The position numbers and the translations under genes were made by a program. Of a stretch of 64,000 bases of DNA, positions 1 through 10,199 are shown in pieces; positions within the stretch are counted from its first letter, which is position 1; every line of letters starts with the position of its first letter. The DNA comes from Okeania sp. SIO2B3 (lineage in GTDB: Bacteria > Cyanobacteriota > Cyanobacteriia > Cyanobacteriales > Microcoleaceae). Location: NCBI RefSeq assembly GCF_010672525.1, contig NZ_JAAHGH010000003.1, positions 91,921 through 155,920 on the forward strand, in the 5' to 3' direction. The notes beneath the pieces were generated by a model, which was not told the DNA's origin, searched no databases, and saw only the letters and a program-made list of their open reading frames with translations.

Positions 1-1
1 T

Positions 2-667
2 TTCTATCAAAATATTTCAGCTCAAATCTATAGACCCTTTTTTGAAGAAAATCAAATTCTGTTTCGCTTTACAGATATACAAGAGAATTCTCAAATAATT
101 TTAGAATCTTGGAAAGATATTAGCGAAACACTAGGTTCTATTCTAGAAATTTATATGAGAGTTTATTACACGCCAATACGTCATACTAAAGACTTATTCT
201 TGAGTTTTGCTCAAGCAATTGAGGGATTTCATCGGATTCATCATAATGGAAAATATTGCGACGATTCAGTTTTTGATAATATTAGAGAGGAACTGAAAAA
301 AGTTTTTTCAGCAGAGCTAAAAAAGCATAAAGTTAAGGAGGAATATCACGAATCTCTTTTAAATAAAACAAAATACTGGAATGAGTTTTCTTTAAAAGAA
401 AGATTGGAAAATTTGTTTAAGGATGAAAAAATTTCTAGTTGTTTACCTGACAGATTATTTGAAAATTCAGATGCCAAGGATAAATTTGTTAAACAAGTCA
501 GAGATACAAGAGGGAGTTTAACGCATCCTACGAGTAAAACAAACAAAATAAAAAGTAAATATATTGTGACAGATTCAGATTTAACACTACTTACAACAAA
601 GTTAAAAATAATTCTAGAAGTCTGTCTATTGGAAACATTAAAAATACCTCCACCTAAAATAAAATAA
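2..667 (+). CDS. ApeA-like HEPN domain protein, 3' part (start lies before the window)
   Basis: The reading frame is open from base 2 with no stop, so the gene begins outside the window; the ATG at 155 is internal. The visible N-terminal stretch (FYQNISAQIYRPFFEEN, then ILFRFTDIQE) resembles the end of an ApeA N-terminal domain. The rest looks like an ApeA-type HEPN domain: an alpha-helical segment with LFLSFAQAIEGFHR, then VRDTRGSLTHP containing R-x4-H (Arg codon 509-511, His codon 524-526), the catalytic motif of HEPN ribonucleases. ApeA-type HEPN proteins are known as abortive-infection anti-phage proteins. A defence role here is inferred from family; the neighbouring upstream sequence is not visible. 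Family assignment is by motif memory and moderately sure. Confidence 0.7.
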   Translation, partial: FYQNISAQIYRPFFEENQILFRFTDIQENSQIILESWKDISETLGSILEIYMRVYYTPIRHTKDLFLSFAQAIEGFHRIHHNGKYCDDSVFDNIREELKKVFSAELKKHKVKEEYHESLLNKTKYWNEFSLKERLENLFKDEKISSCLPDRLFENSDAKDKFVKQVRDTRGSLTHPTSKTNKIKSKYIVTDSDLTLLTTKLKIILEVCLLETLKIPPPKIK

Positions 668-1100
668 ATTATAGAACAGCGATATTAAAGTGCATTTGTG
701 GGGTTTATTTTGTGGATAAGCTACGAAGATCGTTCCTAAACCAAACCTACAAAACTACAAAACTTATAGCATATTCTGTGATTAATGTGGTACAACATTA
801 TGATAGGAATTGTGCAATTTGGTATTAGTGGGGGGTAGGAGTCAGGAGTCAGGAGAAACAGAGGAATTTAGAGGAGATAGAAGTAAGAATTTTCCCTCAA
901 TTTTTCTGTTCTTGATTTGCCCAAAATGTGCTCCTTTTTGAACATTTTAGACTAAAACAAGCACACTTTTGGGGAATCTCAGAAGGATAAAACTTATATC
1001 TATCAATGCTTTTATAGTTAATCAGCAAACCCTAATAATTAATAATTAATTATTAATTATTAATTGTTGAATTCTCCCTCACTCCCCTACTCCATTCCAG
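668..1100. other. Intergenic region with a partial MITE-A copy
   Basis: No gene is seen. Bases about 827-1034 match the inner part and right end (AATCAGCAAACCCTAA) of the dispersed MITE-A element described at 12819; the left end is lost. A tandem AATTAATAATTAATTATT tract follows at about 1034-1066. The two converging genes on either side end here. Confidence 0.6.
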
Positions 1101-2843
1101 TTAAAACCTAAAAGTAGTCCGTAATGTTGTCACCCAAATAGTATCATTAAAATCATCGTGATTCGGATTAGTAATCACAAACAAACCAGGAGTAACAGAG
1201 ATATTATCATTAAGTTGGAAGCGATAAATAGCCTCTATATGTATAGAAGTATCATCATCCTTGAGTGAATCATCATCACCCCCATCAGTAACAATAGGAG
1301 GAACCCCTACCATAATACCGCCCATATTACCTTCCTTAAACAAATCTGGAAAAGCAACATAAAACATTCCATTAATAATAGTAACGTCATCATCATCACC
1401 GTCGTCAGTTTCAGGACGAGCCCAAGTAGTACCAAACCAACCACCCACTTCAATCTTGTCATTTACCCTCCAATTAGCTTGAAACCCAACGTTATCAGCA
1501 GTAGTAGGAGTACCATCAAAAGGATCTTGAGCCTTAAAACTACCTGTAGCTGCACTCACATCAACAGCATCTTTACCCCAATACTTGCGAACATAACCCA
1601 GACCAAAAGACAAGTTTGGGTTAGGCTCAATAATAAGCTGACCCAAAGCACTATAGTCACCATTAAACAAACCAGCACCTTCATTGGGGTCGCTAGGCTC
1701 GGCAGCTAAGTAACCAACTTCGAGTAAAAAGGTATCATTAAATGCGTATTGAATCCCAAGACCAGCACCAGCAGGACCTCGGAAACTTGTGGGGTTACGT
1801 CTACCAAAGCGGGAGATAGTGCCGTCGCCTTCATCTTGAATAGGTGATAAAACTGTGGAAACGTCGTCAAGGTCTACTCCAGTAGGGCCAACTAAAACTT
1901 GAGCCTTATCGCCTACAGGGAAACTATAGAAGAATAAGTCAATGATGACTGTATCATCACCATCACCTTCATCAATACCTGCAAGAGTCATTAAGGTATT
2001 AGTAAGGTTTTCTCCGCTGAGGTCTGGAATATCCGTGGCTTGCAGACGGGTAAATAGTAAATCTTCTCCAGTAAAGCTCGTCTCAAAATTCAGACGTATT
2101 CGGTAAGACAAAGTAGTTTCGGTTTTATCGTTAGCTGATGCTTCTCCCCGAGCTTGTGCTCTTTCTCCATAGGTATCAGTTAACCAAAATATTATTTCAC
2201 CATCTAGTTTGGTTGTAGTGGAAAATTGATTGGCTTCTAATTCTGCGCTGCGTGCTTCTAAAGCATCTACACGACCGCGCAATTCTGCTAATTCTACGGC
2301 AAATTCTTCTTGCAACCTTTGTAGTACGGCTAGGTCGTCGCGAGTTACTAAGTCTGCGGTTGCTGCTGCGACTAATTCAGTAATTCTGTCTAAACAAGCG
2401 TTTAAACCTGCTGCAAATTCGTAACGAGTCATGGCACGGTTGCCTTTGAATGTGCCGTCGGGATAACCTGCGATACAACCATAACGTTCTACTAATGATT
2501 GTAAAGCTTGAAAAGCCCAATCTGTGGGTTGGACATCTGATAACTGGGAAACAGATGTTACTTGGCCCATGGGGTCTACTACTTCTAAGTCTGATGTCCC
2601 TTTAATTCCTGAAGTTATCCCTTCAATAGAGGTCTCTGATTCTAGGTCGGATACCCCAATGGAATTTTTGGGTGATGCCTGAGTAGGTTTTTTTGATTCT
2701 AGGTCGGATACCCCAATAGAATTTTTGGGTGATGTCTGATTCTCTGGTGAGTTAGGCAGTGCCTGGGCAGTATTAGCCATTAGTAGGGTGAGACTGAGGA
2801 TACTAGGACTAAATCTTACAACTTTATTAAGAGTTTTATTCAT
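1101..2843 (-). CDS. SLH-domain OprB-type outer-membrane porin
   Basis: A 580-residue outer-membrane porin of the cyanobacterial SLH-OprB family (often annotated iron uptake porin), expected to form a beta-barrel anchored to peptidoglycan. In order: signal peptide (residues 1-28, hydrophobic SILSLTLLMANTAQA); a low-complexity linker with a tandem repeat (SPKNSIGVSDLES twice, then a partial third SDLE); one SLH domain at about 95-160 (DVQPTDWAFQALQSLVERYG, then GYPDGTF and TRYEFAAGLN); a coiled coil at about 165-205 (RDDLAVLQRLQEEF); and a C-terminal barrel of alternating strands ending in the aromatic pair TFRF. It is monocistronic. Solute specificity cannot be read from the sequence. The assignment is solid at family level. 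Confidence 0.93.
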   Translation of the reverse strand: MNKTLNKVVRFSPSILSLTLLMANTAQALPNSPENQTSPKNSIGVSDLESKKPTQASPKNSIGVSDLESETSIEGITSGIKGTSDLEVVDPMGQVTSVSQLSDVQPTDWAFQALQSLVERYGCIAGYPDGTFKGNRAMTRYEFAAGLNACLDRITELVAAATADLVTRDDLAVLQRLQEEFAVELAELRGRVDALEARSAELEANQFSTTTKLDGEIIFWLTDTYGERAQARGEASANDKTETTLSYRIRLNFETSFTGEDLLFTRLQATDIPDLSGENLTNTLMTLAGIDEGDGDDTVIIDLFFYSFPVGDKAQVLVGPTGVDLDDVSTVLSPIQDEGDGTISRFGRRNPTSFRGPAGAGLGIQYAFNDTFLLEVGYLAAEPSDPNEGAGLFNGDYSALGQLIIEPNPNLSFGLGYVRKYWGKDAVDVSAATGSFKAQDPFDGTPTTADNVGFQANWRVNDKIEVGGWFGTTWARPETDDGDDDDVTIINGMFYVAFPDLFKEGNMGGIMVGVPPIVTDGGDDDSLKDDDTSIHIEAIYRFQLNDNISVTPGLFVITNPNHDDFNDTIWVTTLRTTFRF

Positions 2844-3357
2844 TAAATACTAGGACTATATTTGACATTTCACCAAGTTATTAAAAATAATTTTCATTTA
2901 ATTTTTGCTGATACCTCTTGATTATTAATGGAATTTACTCCGTTATTAACCATTAAAGTCATAGTTTATCAGCACTGACTGCTTTGTCTAGCTTGTCAAT
3001 AGATAATAACTTATTGAGTTATTTTACTATTATTTTTTTATTTGGCAAGGTGAAGCTTGTGAGTCTACTATATTTCAATTATCAATATCTAAGAAAATAT
3101 AGTAATCGACACTAATATCATGTCCGGTTAAACAGTGATAAATAAATAACTACGGAGTCCTCAGGAGTCAACCCACCCCTCGCCCCTCCCACTCCCAGGA
3201 GCAGGGTCAATTTATTGTCACGAGAGAAAAAGGGAGTGGGGGAGTGGGGAAGTAGGGGAATAGGGTCAATTTATTGTCACGCGATCAAAAAATTGTATCC
3301 TTAAAAGTTTTAAACAATTTTTTTGCATAATGACCAATGGTAAACATCTTATTATTC
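2844..3357. other. Intergenic region upstream of the porin, with a MITE-B left end and a direct repeat
   Basis: No gene. A MITE-B left end (TATCATGTCCGGTTAAACAG, from 3116) follows a TAA trinucleotide; no partner end is visible. Two direct copies of AGGGTCAATTTATTGTCACG occur at about 3203 and 3263, separated by a purine-rich tract. The porin promoter should lie between 2844 and about 3100. Confidence 0.5.
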
Positions 3358-3359
3358 TT

Positions 3360-3540
3360 ATTGACATCCTCCCGACGCTGCTCTACGAGACAGCGCGGGA
3401 TTCCTTAACATCACTGTTAGGGGTTTTCTGTTTCATAGCACCCGCATAAACGAGATTTACTCCCAGATGGTCTTACAGTCGCTCCACAGACTGACACTGC
3501 TCCTCCCGCAGCCTTCGAGCGTGGGCGTTCCCTCTCTTGG
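3360..3540 (-). ncRNA. Candidate omega-RNA / right end of the IS605 element
   Basis: In IS605 elements the guide (omega) RNA is made from the 3' end of tnpB and the adjoining right end. Here that stretch is GC-rich and hairpin-forming within AT-rich DNA. The placement rests on family knowledge; no RNA evidence is visible. Confidence 0.35.
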
Positions 3541-4693
3541 TCAGCATTCCCTTGCGCCTATCGGCGGCGCGGGGTCTGACCGCTTGCGTCTGTCGCCGAC
3601 GCGGGTTCCCATCCGCAAAATATTTACTGAAGCGTTTATGTCCCTGTCATGGTGAGCTGCACACTCTGGGCAATCCCACTCTCTAATACTTAGAGGTAAT
3701 TTTTCTACTATGTGTCCACAATTAGAGCAACGTTTAGAACTAGGAAAATATCTATCAATCTTAATTAATTCCCGCCCATACCATTCAGCTTTGTATTCTA
3801 ATTGTCTGACTAATTCCCCCCAGTTGGCGTCACTTATTGCCCTTGCTAACTTATGGTTTTTAACCATGTTTTTTACCGCTAAATCTTCAACTACTATCGT
3901 TTGGTTTTCTTTGATTAGCTGAGTAGTTAGCTTGTGGGTATAGTCAAGCCTTGAATCTTTGATTTTTGCGTGTATCCTAGCTAATTTCAGCCTAGCTTTT
4001 TGATAGTTATTAGATCCCTTAGTTTTTCTAGATAGAGACTTCCCTGCTAACCTCAATTTTTTATGTAATTTCTGAAGATTCTTTGGATTGGCAATTTTTT
4101 CTCCATCACTTGTAGTTAGTAAACTGGTAATTCCTAAGTCAATACCTATTTGTTTCAGTACTGGTTTGATTTTTAAATTTCTAGTGTCGCTGACTCTCAA
4201 AGATATAGACCATCTGCCAGAAGGGTCAAGTTTTACAGTTATTGTGGTTGGTACACAGTTTTGTGGTAGTTGCCTACTCCATCTTATAGGTAATGGTTCA
4301 ACACATTTGGCTAGATAGACTTGACCATCTTTCCACTTAAATGCTGATGAGCGTGAACTCAGCACTACCACCATTCCGTTTTTTCTTGAAGTTTGGGTAT
4401 TTAGCACGGCCACTAAAAAAATTAGAGAAGGCACTCTGTAAATGTCTCAAACCTTGCTGTAATGGTACACTACTTACTTCTGTAAGAAAATCTAAATCTT
4501 CCTGCTTTTTCCATAAAGTAAGCATAGCAGAAGTTTGCTTATACCCTACCCGTTCTTGTTTCTCATACCAAGCTTGGGTCCTTTGTGCTAAAGCTTTATT
4601 GTAGACCAAGCGTACACAACCCAAAGTCCTCCGCAACAGACTTTCCTGCTGCTTAGTAGGGTAAAACCTAAATTTGTACGCTTTTTCAACCAT
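3541..4693 (-). pseudogene. tnpB: tnpB, RNA-guided nuclease of IS605 type, frameshifted
   Basis: Two overlapping frames together make one TnpB. The N-terminal part (4337-4693, MVEKAYKFRFYPTKQQESLL, ending GGSAEFT) and the C-terminal part (3541 to about 4360, resuming SSAFKWKDGQVYLAKC) meet at a frameshift near 4350-4365. The RuvC-type residues are otherwise present: Asp in GIDLGITS, Glu in VVEDLAVKNMV, and a Cys4 zinc finger (CSNCGH, CPEC) followed by HDRDINASVNI. The extreme C-terminus is extended by a GC-rich segment (3541-3600). TnpB proteins are RNA-guided DNA nucleases ancestral to Cas12. Only the frameshift seems to stop this copy from being functional. Confidence 0.85.
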
Positions 4694-4913
4694 CTATTGT
4701 TTACTTTTCCACATTTACATTTTAACAGACTATTTGTAAAACCGCAGCATTGATTGGTTTTCCCATGCGACGCTCCCCTGCGGGAGAGCGCGGGTCTTCA
4801 ACCAACGTTGAGATAAAATATGATGAGGAGCAAAGCTTTAAAAACGAAGTTTATCCTTCACTCCTAATGCTTTACTCCCCATTAAAATTGTTCAGCTAAA
4901 TAACTCAGTCTAC

Positions 4914-5903
4914 CTAAAAATTCATTTCAGCAGCTTGAACTTTCTCGACTTGTTTCTTCTTCAGAACTAACAGAATCTGAGCTAACATGACCAGAGCAAA
5001 GAATGCCATCAACCATTTAACTCGATTTGCATCTTGCAGCACAATTTCAATATCTGTTTGACCAAAACCACCGACATTAGGGTCATTTGTAATAACTTGA
5101 CCTGCTTCAACAGTATCTCCTACAGCAACTAAAAGTTCTGGACCTGGAGGCACAGTATCCACAACAGTCTCACCATCAGTAGTTTCAATAGTAATATTAT
5201 TACCTACATACTCTTCAAAAGTAATATCAGTAATCTTACCACTAGCAGAGATGTTGTAAACAGTATTATTGCTCTTATTACCAGCAGGATAAACCTGACC
5301 ACGACCTCGGTTTCCACCTACATGAATAGCATACTTACCAAAGTGGATAGATTTATCAGTGGCAGGATCTGGAGATAAAACCGGGAAAACAATCTCTTGA
5401 TATTCTTCTCCAGGTATTGGTCCAACTAAAATAACGTTTTCTTGGTCTTCAGAGTAGGGTTGGAAGTAGAGACCAGAAACCTCTTCTTCCCATTCTTCAG
5501 GTATTCTATCTTCCGGTGCAATTTTGAAGCCTTCAGGCAACATCAATACAGCACCTACATTTAAGCCACCTTTACTACCATCACCCAAGACTTGTTGAAC
5601 CTCAGTATCATAAGGAACATTTACAACAGCCTTAAATACTGTATCTGGTAGTACAGACTGAGGTACTTCTATTTCCGTAGGTTTAGCACCAAGGTGACAG
5701 TTAGCACAAACAATTCTACCTGTAGCTTCTCTAGGAGTTGCTGGAGCAGTTTCCTGCGCCCAGAATGGATAGGCATTTGCTGCCTGGGGATTAACTATAT
5801 CACTGGTAAAGAATAGAGCTATAGTTGCGATCGCGACTACCATCATCTTGGCGATCGCCTTAGTCATACTACCCAATATTGCCGCTCGGTCTACTTTTGA
5901 CAT
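4914..5903 (-). CDS. petA: Apocytochrome f
   Basis: Cytochrome f (329 aa), the c-type haem subunit of the cytochrome b6f complex, which passes electrons from the Rieske centre to plastocyanin or cytochrome c6 on the lumen side of the thylakoid. A signal peptide covers residues 1-44. The mature protein should begin at Tyr45 (YPFWAQ), the Tyr whose amino group is an axial haem ligand. Haem attachment is CANCH at 66-70. One C-terminal membrane helix ([18 protein letters not shown]) is followed by KKKQ on the stromal side. It lies downstream of petC on the same strand, as in the usual petCA operon, but the 379-bp spacer is enlarged by repeats. Confidence 0.98.
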   Translation of the reverse strand: MSKVDRAAILGSMTKAIAKMMVVAIATIALFFTSDIVNPQAANAYPFWAQETAPATPREATGRIVCANCHLGAKPTEIEVPQSVLPDTVFKAVVNVPYDTEVQQVLGDGSKGGLNVGAVLMLPEGFKIAPEDRIPEEWEEEVSGLYFQPYSEDQENVILVGPIPGEEYQEIVFPVLSPDPATDKSIHFGKYAIHVGGNRGRGQVYPAGNKSNNTVYNISASGKITDITFEEYVGNNITIETTDGETVVDTVPPGPELLVAVGDTVEAGQVITNDPNVGGFGQTDIEIVLQDANRVKWLMAFFALVMLAQILLVLKKKQVEKVQAAEMNF

Positions 5904-6282
5904 CAGTTGTTCTGTCTTCTCTCAAAATCTTACAAATATTTTGGATTTACCGAATAATTAATAATTAATAATTAAATAATTCTGGTTTAAAACCTCCCCT
6001 TTTAATTAAGGGGAAAAAAAAAGACAATATTCCTTATATTCAATCAAGAACGGTTTTAACCAGAGGTAATTATCAATTATCCATTATCCATTATCCATTA
6101 TCCATTAATGAATGATTGCTTACCAATCAAAAATCTCTTAACTAGCTATCAGCTTTTAGCATTTAGCTCTCAGCTCTGGGTTAAAAGTTCCCAGCAACTA
6201 TTACGCTGGATGGTTGAGTCGGGGTTAAAATTCCCCTTCTCAAGTTCAAAAAAAACGATTCTACTGAGTGCTGACCGCTTCT
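5904..6282. repeat. Repeat-filled petC-petA spacer (MITE-C copy plus TTATCCA tandem repeat)
   Basis: The spacer holds an AT-rich AATTAATAATT tract, then a MITE-C copy (about 5955-6070: GGTTTAAAACCTCCCCTTTT at one end, GGTTTTAACCAGAGGTAATT at the other). A tandem repeat of TTATCCA units follows at about 6075-6105. Related MITE-C copies lie near 25290, 27855, 31145, 33650 and 63800. Confidence 0.7.
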
Positions 6283-6822
6283 TTAAGTCCACCAAGGATT
6301 TTCTCCGGTGCGGAAGTCTGTTTCTTCCCATTGGGTGAAGACCAGTTTATCATCACTAACATTAGCATGGACTAATGCCAAAGACAAAGGTGCTGGCCCC
6401 CTAACTACTTTCCCTGTACTATCGTACTGAGAACCATGGCAGGGACAAATAAATTTGTTTTCACTACCATTCCAAGGGACTACACAGCCTAAATGAGTAC
6501 AAACTGCATTTAAGCCATAGTTAGCCAAAGTTTGGTCTTCTTCAATAACTACATAGGTAGGGTCTCCCTTGAGACCTTGTGCCAGAGTTCTTTCTCCAGG
6601 ATTGTGATTGGCCACAAAGTCACTAACAATAATATCGTTACCAAGGGCATCTTTAGCGGTCACCCCACCACCTGTACCACCACTGGATGGAGGAATAAAG
6701 TAGTTAACTACTGGATAGAGTGCTCCGAGAGCTACCCCTGTCACAGTACCAAAGGTGAGAAGATTCATAAATTGGCGACGTCCCATATCGGGTACATCTG
6801 GTGTTCCTTCTGCTTGAGCCAT
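6283..6822 (-). CDS. petC: Cytochrome b6f Rieske iron-sulfur subunit
   Basis: Rieske 2Fe-2S protein (179 aa) that oxidises plastoquinol and reduces cytochrome f. An N-terminal twin-arginine type signal anchor contains GRRQFMN at 14-20, followed by a hydrophobic segment to about residue 44, then a glycine hinge (SSGGTGGG). The cluster-binding boxes are CTHLGC at 108-113 and CPCHG at 126-130. Length and motifs are canonical. It is the first gene of the petC-petA pair. The twin-arginine motif fits export by the Tat pathway, whose tatC is at 13926-14780. Confidence 0.98.
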   Translation of the reverse strand: MAQAEGTPDVPDMGRRQFMNLLTFGTVTGVALGALYPVVNYFIPPSSGGTGGGVTAKDALGNDIIVSDFVANHNPGERTLAQGLKGDPTYVVIEEDQTLANYGLNAVCTHLGCVVPWNGSENKFICPCHGSQYDSTGKVVRGPAPLSLALVHANVSDDKLVFTQWEETDFRTGENPWWT

Positions 6823-6904
6823 GAATAGATTGAGTGTTTTTTATTAATTTACGTTTGGTGTTTTTGAATTATGTGCAGACGAAAAATAATTGCTGTTAGT
6901 CTGC

Positions 6905-7279
6905 GACTACAGCCAAGCTTACAATATCTTGGTGACATCCTCACGAAACTGACCTCTAGGAGATGCAGTGCGGGCTTCCAACATCACTGTTGGACATTGC
7001 TACCCTGCACCACTTGTCTAGACAAAAAGTCCCCGATAGCCCGACTTGACAGCCTATTTCTTGACCCCAGAGTCCCTGGGTACTAAGTTGCTTATAGCCT
7101 GGGTTACAGATTTCCTGTGGTGAAGCTACGTCTCTATCAGCCTCATATTTACATTCTGGACAGCTATGCCATTTGGGGAAGTCCATATATCCCGACACCA
7201 AATCGTAGATTCTGGCGCGGGACTTAGAGCTGCCCTCAAACCCCCTCAAATAGTTAAACAAATTGCAACTTAAAGCCAT
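6905..7279 (-). pseudogene. tnpB C-terminal relic
   Basis: A 107-codon frame contains the C-terminal TnpB zinc-finger half CPECKYEADRDVAS, followed by ICNPGYKQLSTQGLWGQEIG, a sequence style common at TnpB C-termini. The first CxxC and the RuvC core are missing. The flank at about 6930-6990 (GACATCCTCACGAAACTGAC, then CCAACATCACTGTTGG) resembles the IS605 right end near 3363, so this is the right-hand remnant of a related element. Confidence 0.7.
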
Positions 7280-7878
7280 TTCCTGATTATTATTACATTA
7301 TTTAAACTTTTATTGTTTTTCCTATGTAAGAAAAAAGTCCCCCTAGAAGGGCTATCCCTTATAAGGAACTCCTGAAAACTTTGTGGGGAGTGTGGGGGGC
7401 AAAAATCTTATCTACAGTTCTCAAAAAAATGTATTTTTCAATACACTTTTCTCCTCAAAAAGTCGGTCTAAGACAAATACATAACTTGTCTATTTTGTCA
7501 AGTTTTATATTAAGAAAGGTGTTTATAAAGCATAGCTAGAAGTGGGAGGCTTTAGACCCAATTTTTCGGTAAATGTTGTGATTGCAAGGTCTTTGACTAG
7601 ATAATTTAGATTTATAGCAGAAGGTAAAGACCGAAGGACTGAAAAATTTCGTGTTGTCTGAGTTTTAAGCTTTTGATATATTTGTGCCCTTTCCTTCGAC
7701 TGCCATTTGAATGTAGTATAATTTTTAACTTTTATAAACTTGTTAAATAGTTAGTTTTTCCCAAATTAACTATTGAGCTTGAAAATTTACGCAAAAACAC
7801 TACATAGTCCTAAATAAAACTATAGTGCCACACTATATTTAGTGTTTACAGCTCAAAACTGTAGAAGTTATAATCTAT
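7280..7878. other. Non-coding stretch
   Basis: No gene is supported. It holds a palindrome-rich segment (AACTATAGTGCCACACTAT at about 7818) also present near 33330 as part of a diverged repeat, and a G-rich patch at about 7384-7400. Confidence 0.5.
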
Positions 7879-7990
7879 GTGACATACTCCCACACGCTTG
7901 CTGGCGCTATTGTGTGGGCTTCTCGTTTCGCAGTCCTGCCACTGCATCGGACAAGCGCGTGCTTTAAGGACGGGATGCCCCACCGCCCTA
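7879..7990 (-). ncRNA. Candidate omega-RNA / IS605 right end, copy 1
   Basis: This segment aligns with 13320-13430. Both keep a CCCACAC...GTGTGGG stem while the loop differs, and both keep CAAGCGCGTGCTTTAAGGAC. Conservation of the stem beside two dead tnpB genes fits a structured right end or guide RNA. Inferred only. Confidence 0.4.
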
Positions 7991-9229
7991 TTTTTTATAT
8001 TTATTGCTGCATTTCCTACGGAATGCTACGCAAACAAGTCGCGGTCTATTACAATACCGCAGTGTGGGCAAGAATGAGTTCGTATGTTTAATTCTTTCGG
8101 AACTTTTTTACCGCAATTCGAGCAATCTTGGCTGGTATTTTGAGGATTCACTGCTATGGTTTTCACCTCCAGCATTTCCGGCTTTGACAGTCAAAATAGA
8201 CAGGAATTGTCCCCATCCAGCATCGTTAATTGATTTACTCAAACGAGTCTTTAGTTAGTCCTTTAATATTTAAGTTTGCCTCCGGCACGCCGCTCCGCGT
8301 CTACATGGGCGATTACTTCTGCTTTTAATAACAATTCATTGGCTGTTTTGAAATGAAAGTCTTTACGTTTATCGGCAATTTCTTGGTGCGCGTTCCGCAA
8401 GCGAGCTGTCGTCGTCGCGGGGTCGCATCCGCTTTTTTATGTTGTTTGGCAACAGCTTTGACAGCTTTTAACCATCTTTTGCTACCTTTCTTTTTACGAG
8501 ATAAACGTTTTTGTAAAGTCTTTAATCGCTGCTGATATTTTCGATAGTATTGAGGGATGGGGACTGATTCTCCTTCACTTGTTACTAAGAATTCCTTCAA
8601 CCCCATATCGATTCCCAGAGTGTTTTTGAATGTAGGTTCAACTTTACTTGTTAAAGCTGGAACTGATTTTTCTTCTAGGGATAAAGTTACATAATAACCG
8701 TCAGCTTTACGACTAATTGTTACTGTTTAAGAGTGAAAACTATCAGGTAACGGCCGATGTTGAATCAACTTTATCTTGCCTATTTTTGGCAAATTAATTT
8801 GATTTTCTTCAATACAGTTTTGTTTGATTTGAGGATAAGTAAGACTACGATAACGCCCAATTCCATTCAACCTTGGTTTTCCTAATTTATGTCCATTTTT
8901 GTCTGCCTTAAACCATCTATCAAAGGCAAGTTTTACCCGTTTTATGCAATCGCGGTAATACTTGAGAATGAATCAGTTTGTAGTCAGGAAACTTGTCTTT
9001 GGTATTGACCAAATCTTTTTTTTGAAAGTAATAATCTGGATTATCTCTGAGTCTTGGAATTGGCATCTACCTTGGGGCAAGCATTAACCGGACAACGGTT
9101 TTCTGACCACCATGAGAATCTTTCACCTAACCGATAGTTGTACTGCCGACGCAACAATTCCAACCACATTTCTATTGTGGCTACTTGTTCTTTGTTGGGC
9201 CTTAATTTATATTGGTAGGCAGTGCGCAT
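7879..9229 (-). pseudogene. tnpB relic, copy 1 of a related pair
   Basis: Pieces of one TnpB are spread over several frames. The N-terminus is at 9041-9229 (MRTAYQYKLRPNKEQVATIE, then LLRRQYNYRLGERFSWW). The middle is at 8325-8606 ([27 protein letters not shown]). The zinc-finger region lies at about 8030-8150. Stops and frameshifts separate them. At least three short GC-rich inserts interrupt it: ATTTCCTACGGAATGCTACG at 8011, GCCTCCGGCACGCCGCTCCG at 8275, and about 50 nt starting near 8388. The related relic at 13325-13870 lacks the first and third. Confidence 0.85.
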
Positions 9230-9423
9230 GGTGGAAAATTTCCGGGGTTATAGCAATATAATATACAAGTTTTTTAACCAGAGAGAAAGCTTCTGCTGGG
9301 ATATTTACCCATTGAATGGGCATTGAACCCATTCAATTGGCCGCCGATTCATCTCACACTCCTCTTTAAAATTATGGTGTGAGGCTTCTCGACGGTTTAG
9401 CTAAAATCTAAAATCTAAAATAT

Positions 9424-9744
9424 ATGATAACTGGCAAGGAATTACATCAACTATTACTGGATAAGTGGGGTAAGTCTTATGATATTCAACTACGGCGGAC
9501 AAAAGGCAAAATATTTGTGCAGGTGATGTGGAAGTACCTTGAACAAGTATCTTTTCCGATGACAGAAGTAGATTATTTGGCCCATCTAGATGCAATAGCT
9601 ACCTATATAAATGGTTTTGGTGCTGTAGAAACTGTTAAGAACTACATTGAGAATACGAAAGAAAGACCTAGACTAGGTAAGGCAGTTAGTATTCCTCTAG
9701 ACTTAGGTGAGAGAGCTTCAGAATGGATGGTGGAAGAATTTTAA
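9424..9744 (+). CDS. DUF3067 family protein
   Basis: A 106-residue protein of the DUF3067 family, which is widespread in cyanobacteria and found in plants. The recognised stretches are MITGKELHQLLLDKWGKSYD at the start, then QLRRTKGKIFVQVMW, YLAHLDAIATYINGFG, and the strongly conserved end RPRLGKAVSIPLDLGERASEW. It is soluble with no signal peptide, and length is typical. It stands alone between a tnpB relic and a csaA-like relic. The molecular function is not known to me. Confidence 0.9.
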   Translation: MITGKELHQLLLDKWGKSYDIQLRRTKGKIFVQVMWKYLEQVSFPMTEVDYLAHLDAIATYINGFGAVETVKNYIENTKERPRLGKAVSIPLDLGERASEWMVEEF

Positions 9745-9763
9745 CTAGAGGGTGTTCAAAACA

Positions 9764-9960
9764 CTACAAGATTCTTCGGCCTGGTAGCACATCTCTATCT
9801 GGGTGTATTAGAGCAACTTCTCCATTATCCATTACCACACCTAAAACTAAGACCTCAGATATAAAGTTAGCGACTTGACGTGGTGGCAAGTTTGTCACTG
9901 CTAGAATTAATTTGCCCACTAAATTTTGACAAATATTCAGTCTCAGTACAAGGTCAAAAA
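9764..9960 (-). pseudogene. CsaA-like tRNA-binding domain protein, C-terminal relic
   Basis: In the frame ending at 9764 the sequence reads VGKLILAVTNLPPRQVANF, then SEVLVLGVVMDNGEVALIHP, DRDVLPGRRIL, stop. This matches the C-terminal half of the small EMAP/tRNA-binding-domain proteins (CsaA type, about 110 aa). No matching N-terminal half is found upstream; the frame meets a stop after about 20 further codons that do not resemble the family. I read it as a truncated remnant. Confidence 0.7.
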
Positions 9961-10199
9961 TTAGTCTGAGTATGATGCCTCTCTAAAGGAACAAGGAAAT
10001 CTGACATTTTGACTGAGTCTAGAGGTAATAGCACAATGGCTCAACAATTACGAAAACAGGACGCAAGGGAGCATCAAATACCTAAAGTAATGTGGCTATT
10101 GAATTGATGGCAACACTTTCTTCTTTGTTTAGCTTGGCTGGATGTCAAACTGAAGGTTTTTTAGAATCTATATTTGCTCTGATGGGAATAGAGTGTCAA

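Larger units (their letters stand above)
3358..4800 (-). mobile_element. IS200/IS605-type element carrying only tnpB
   Basis: The element holds a frameshifted tnpB and no tnpA (Y1 transposase). The side beyond the tnpB stop has the GC-rich foldback typical of IS605 right ends (CCTCCCGACGCTGCTCTACG, from about 3366). The other side carries a GC-rich hairpin (CTCCCCTGCGGGAGAG near 4768). The exact ends are uncertain because IS605 elements lack terminal inverted repeats and target duplications. Confidence 0.6.
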
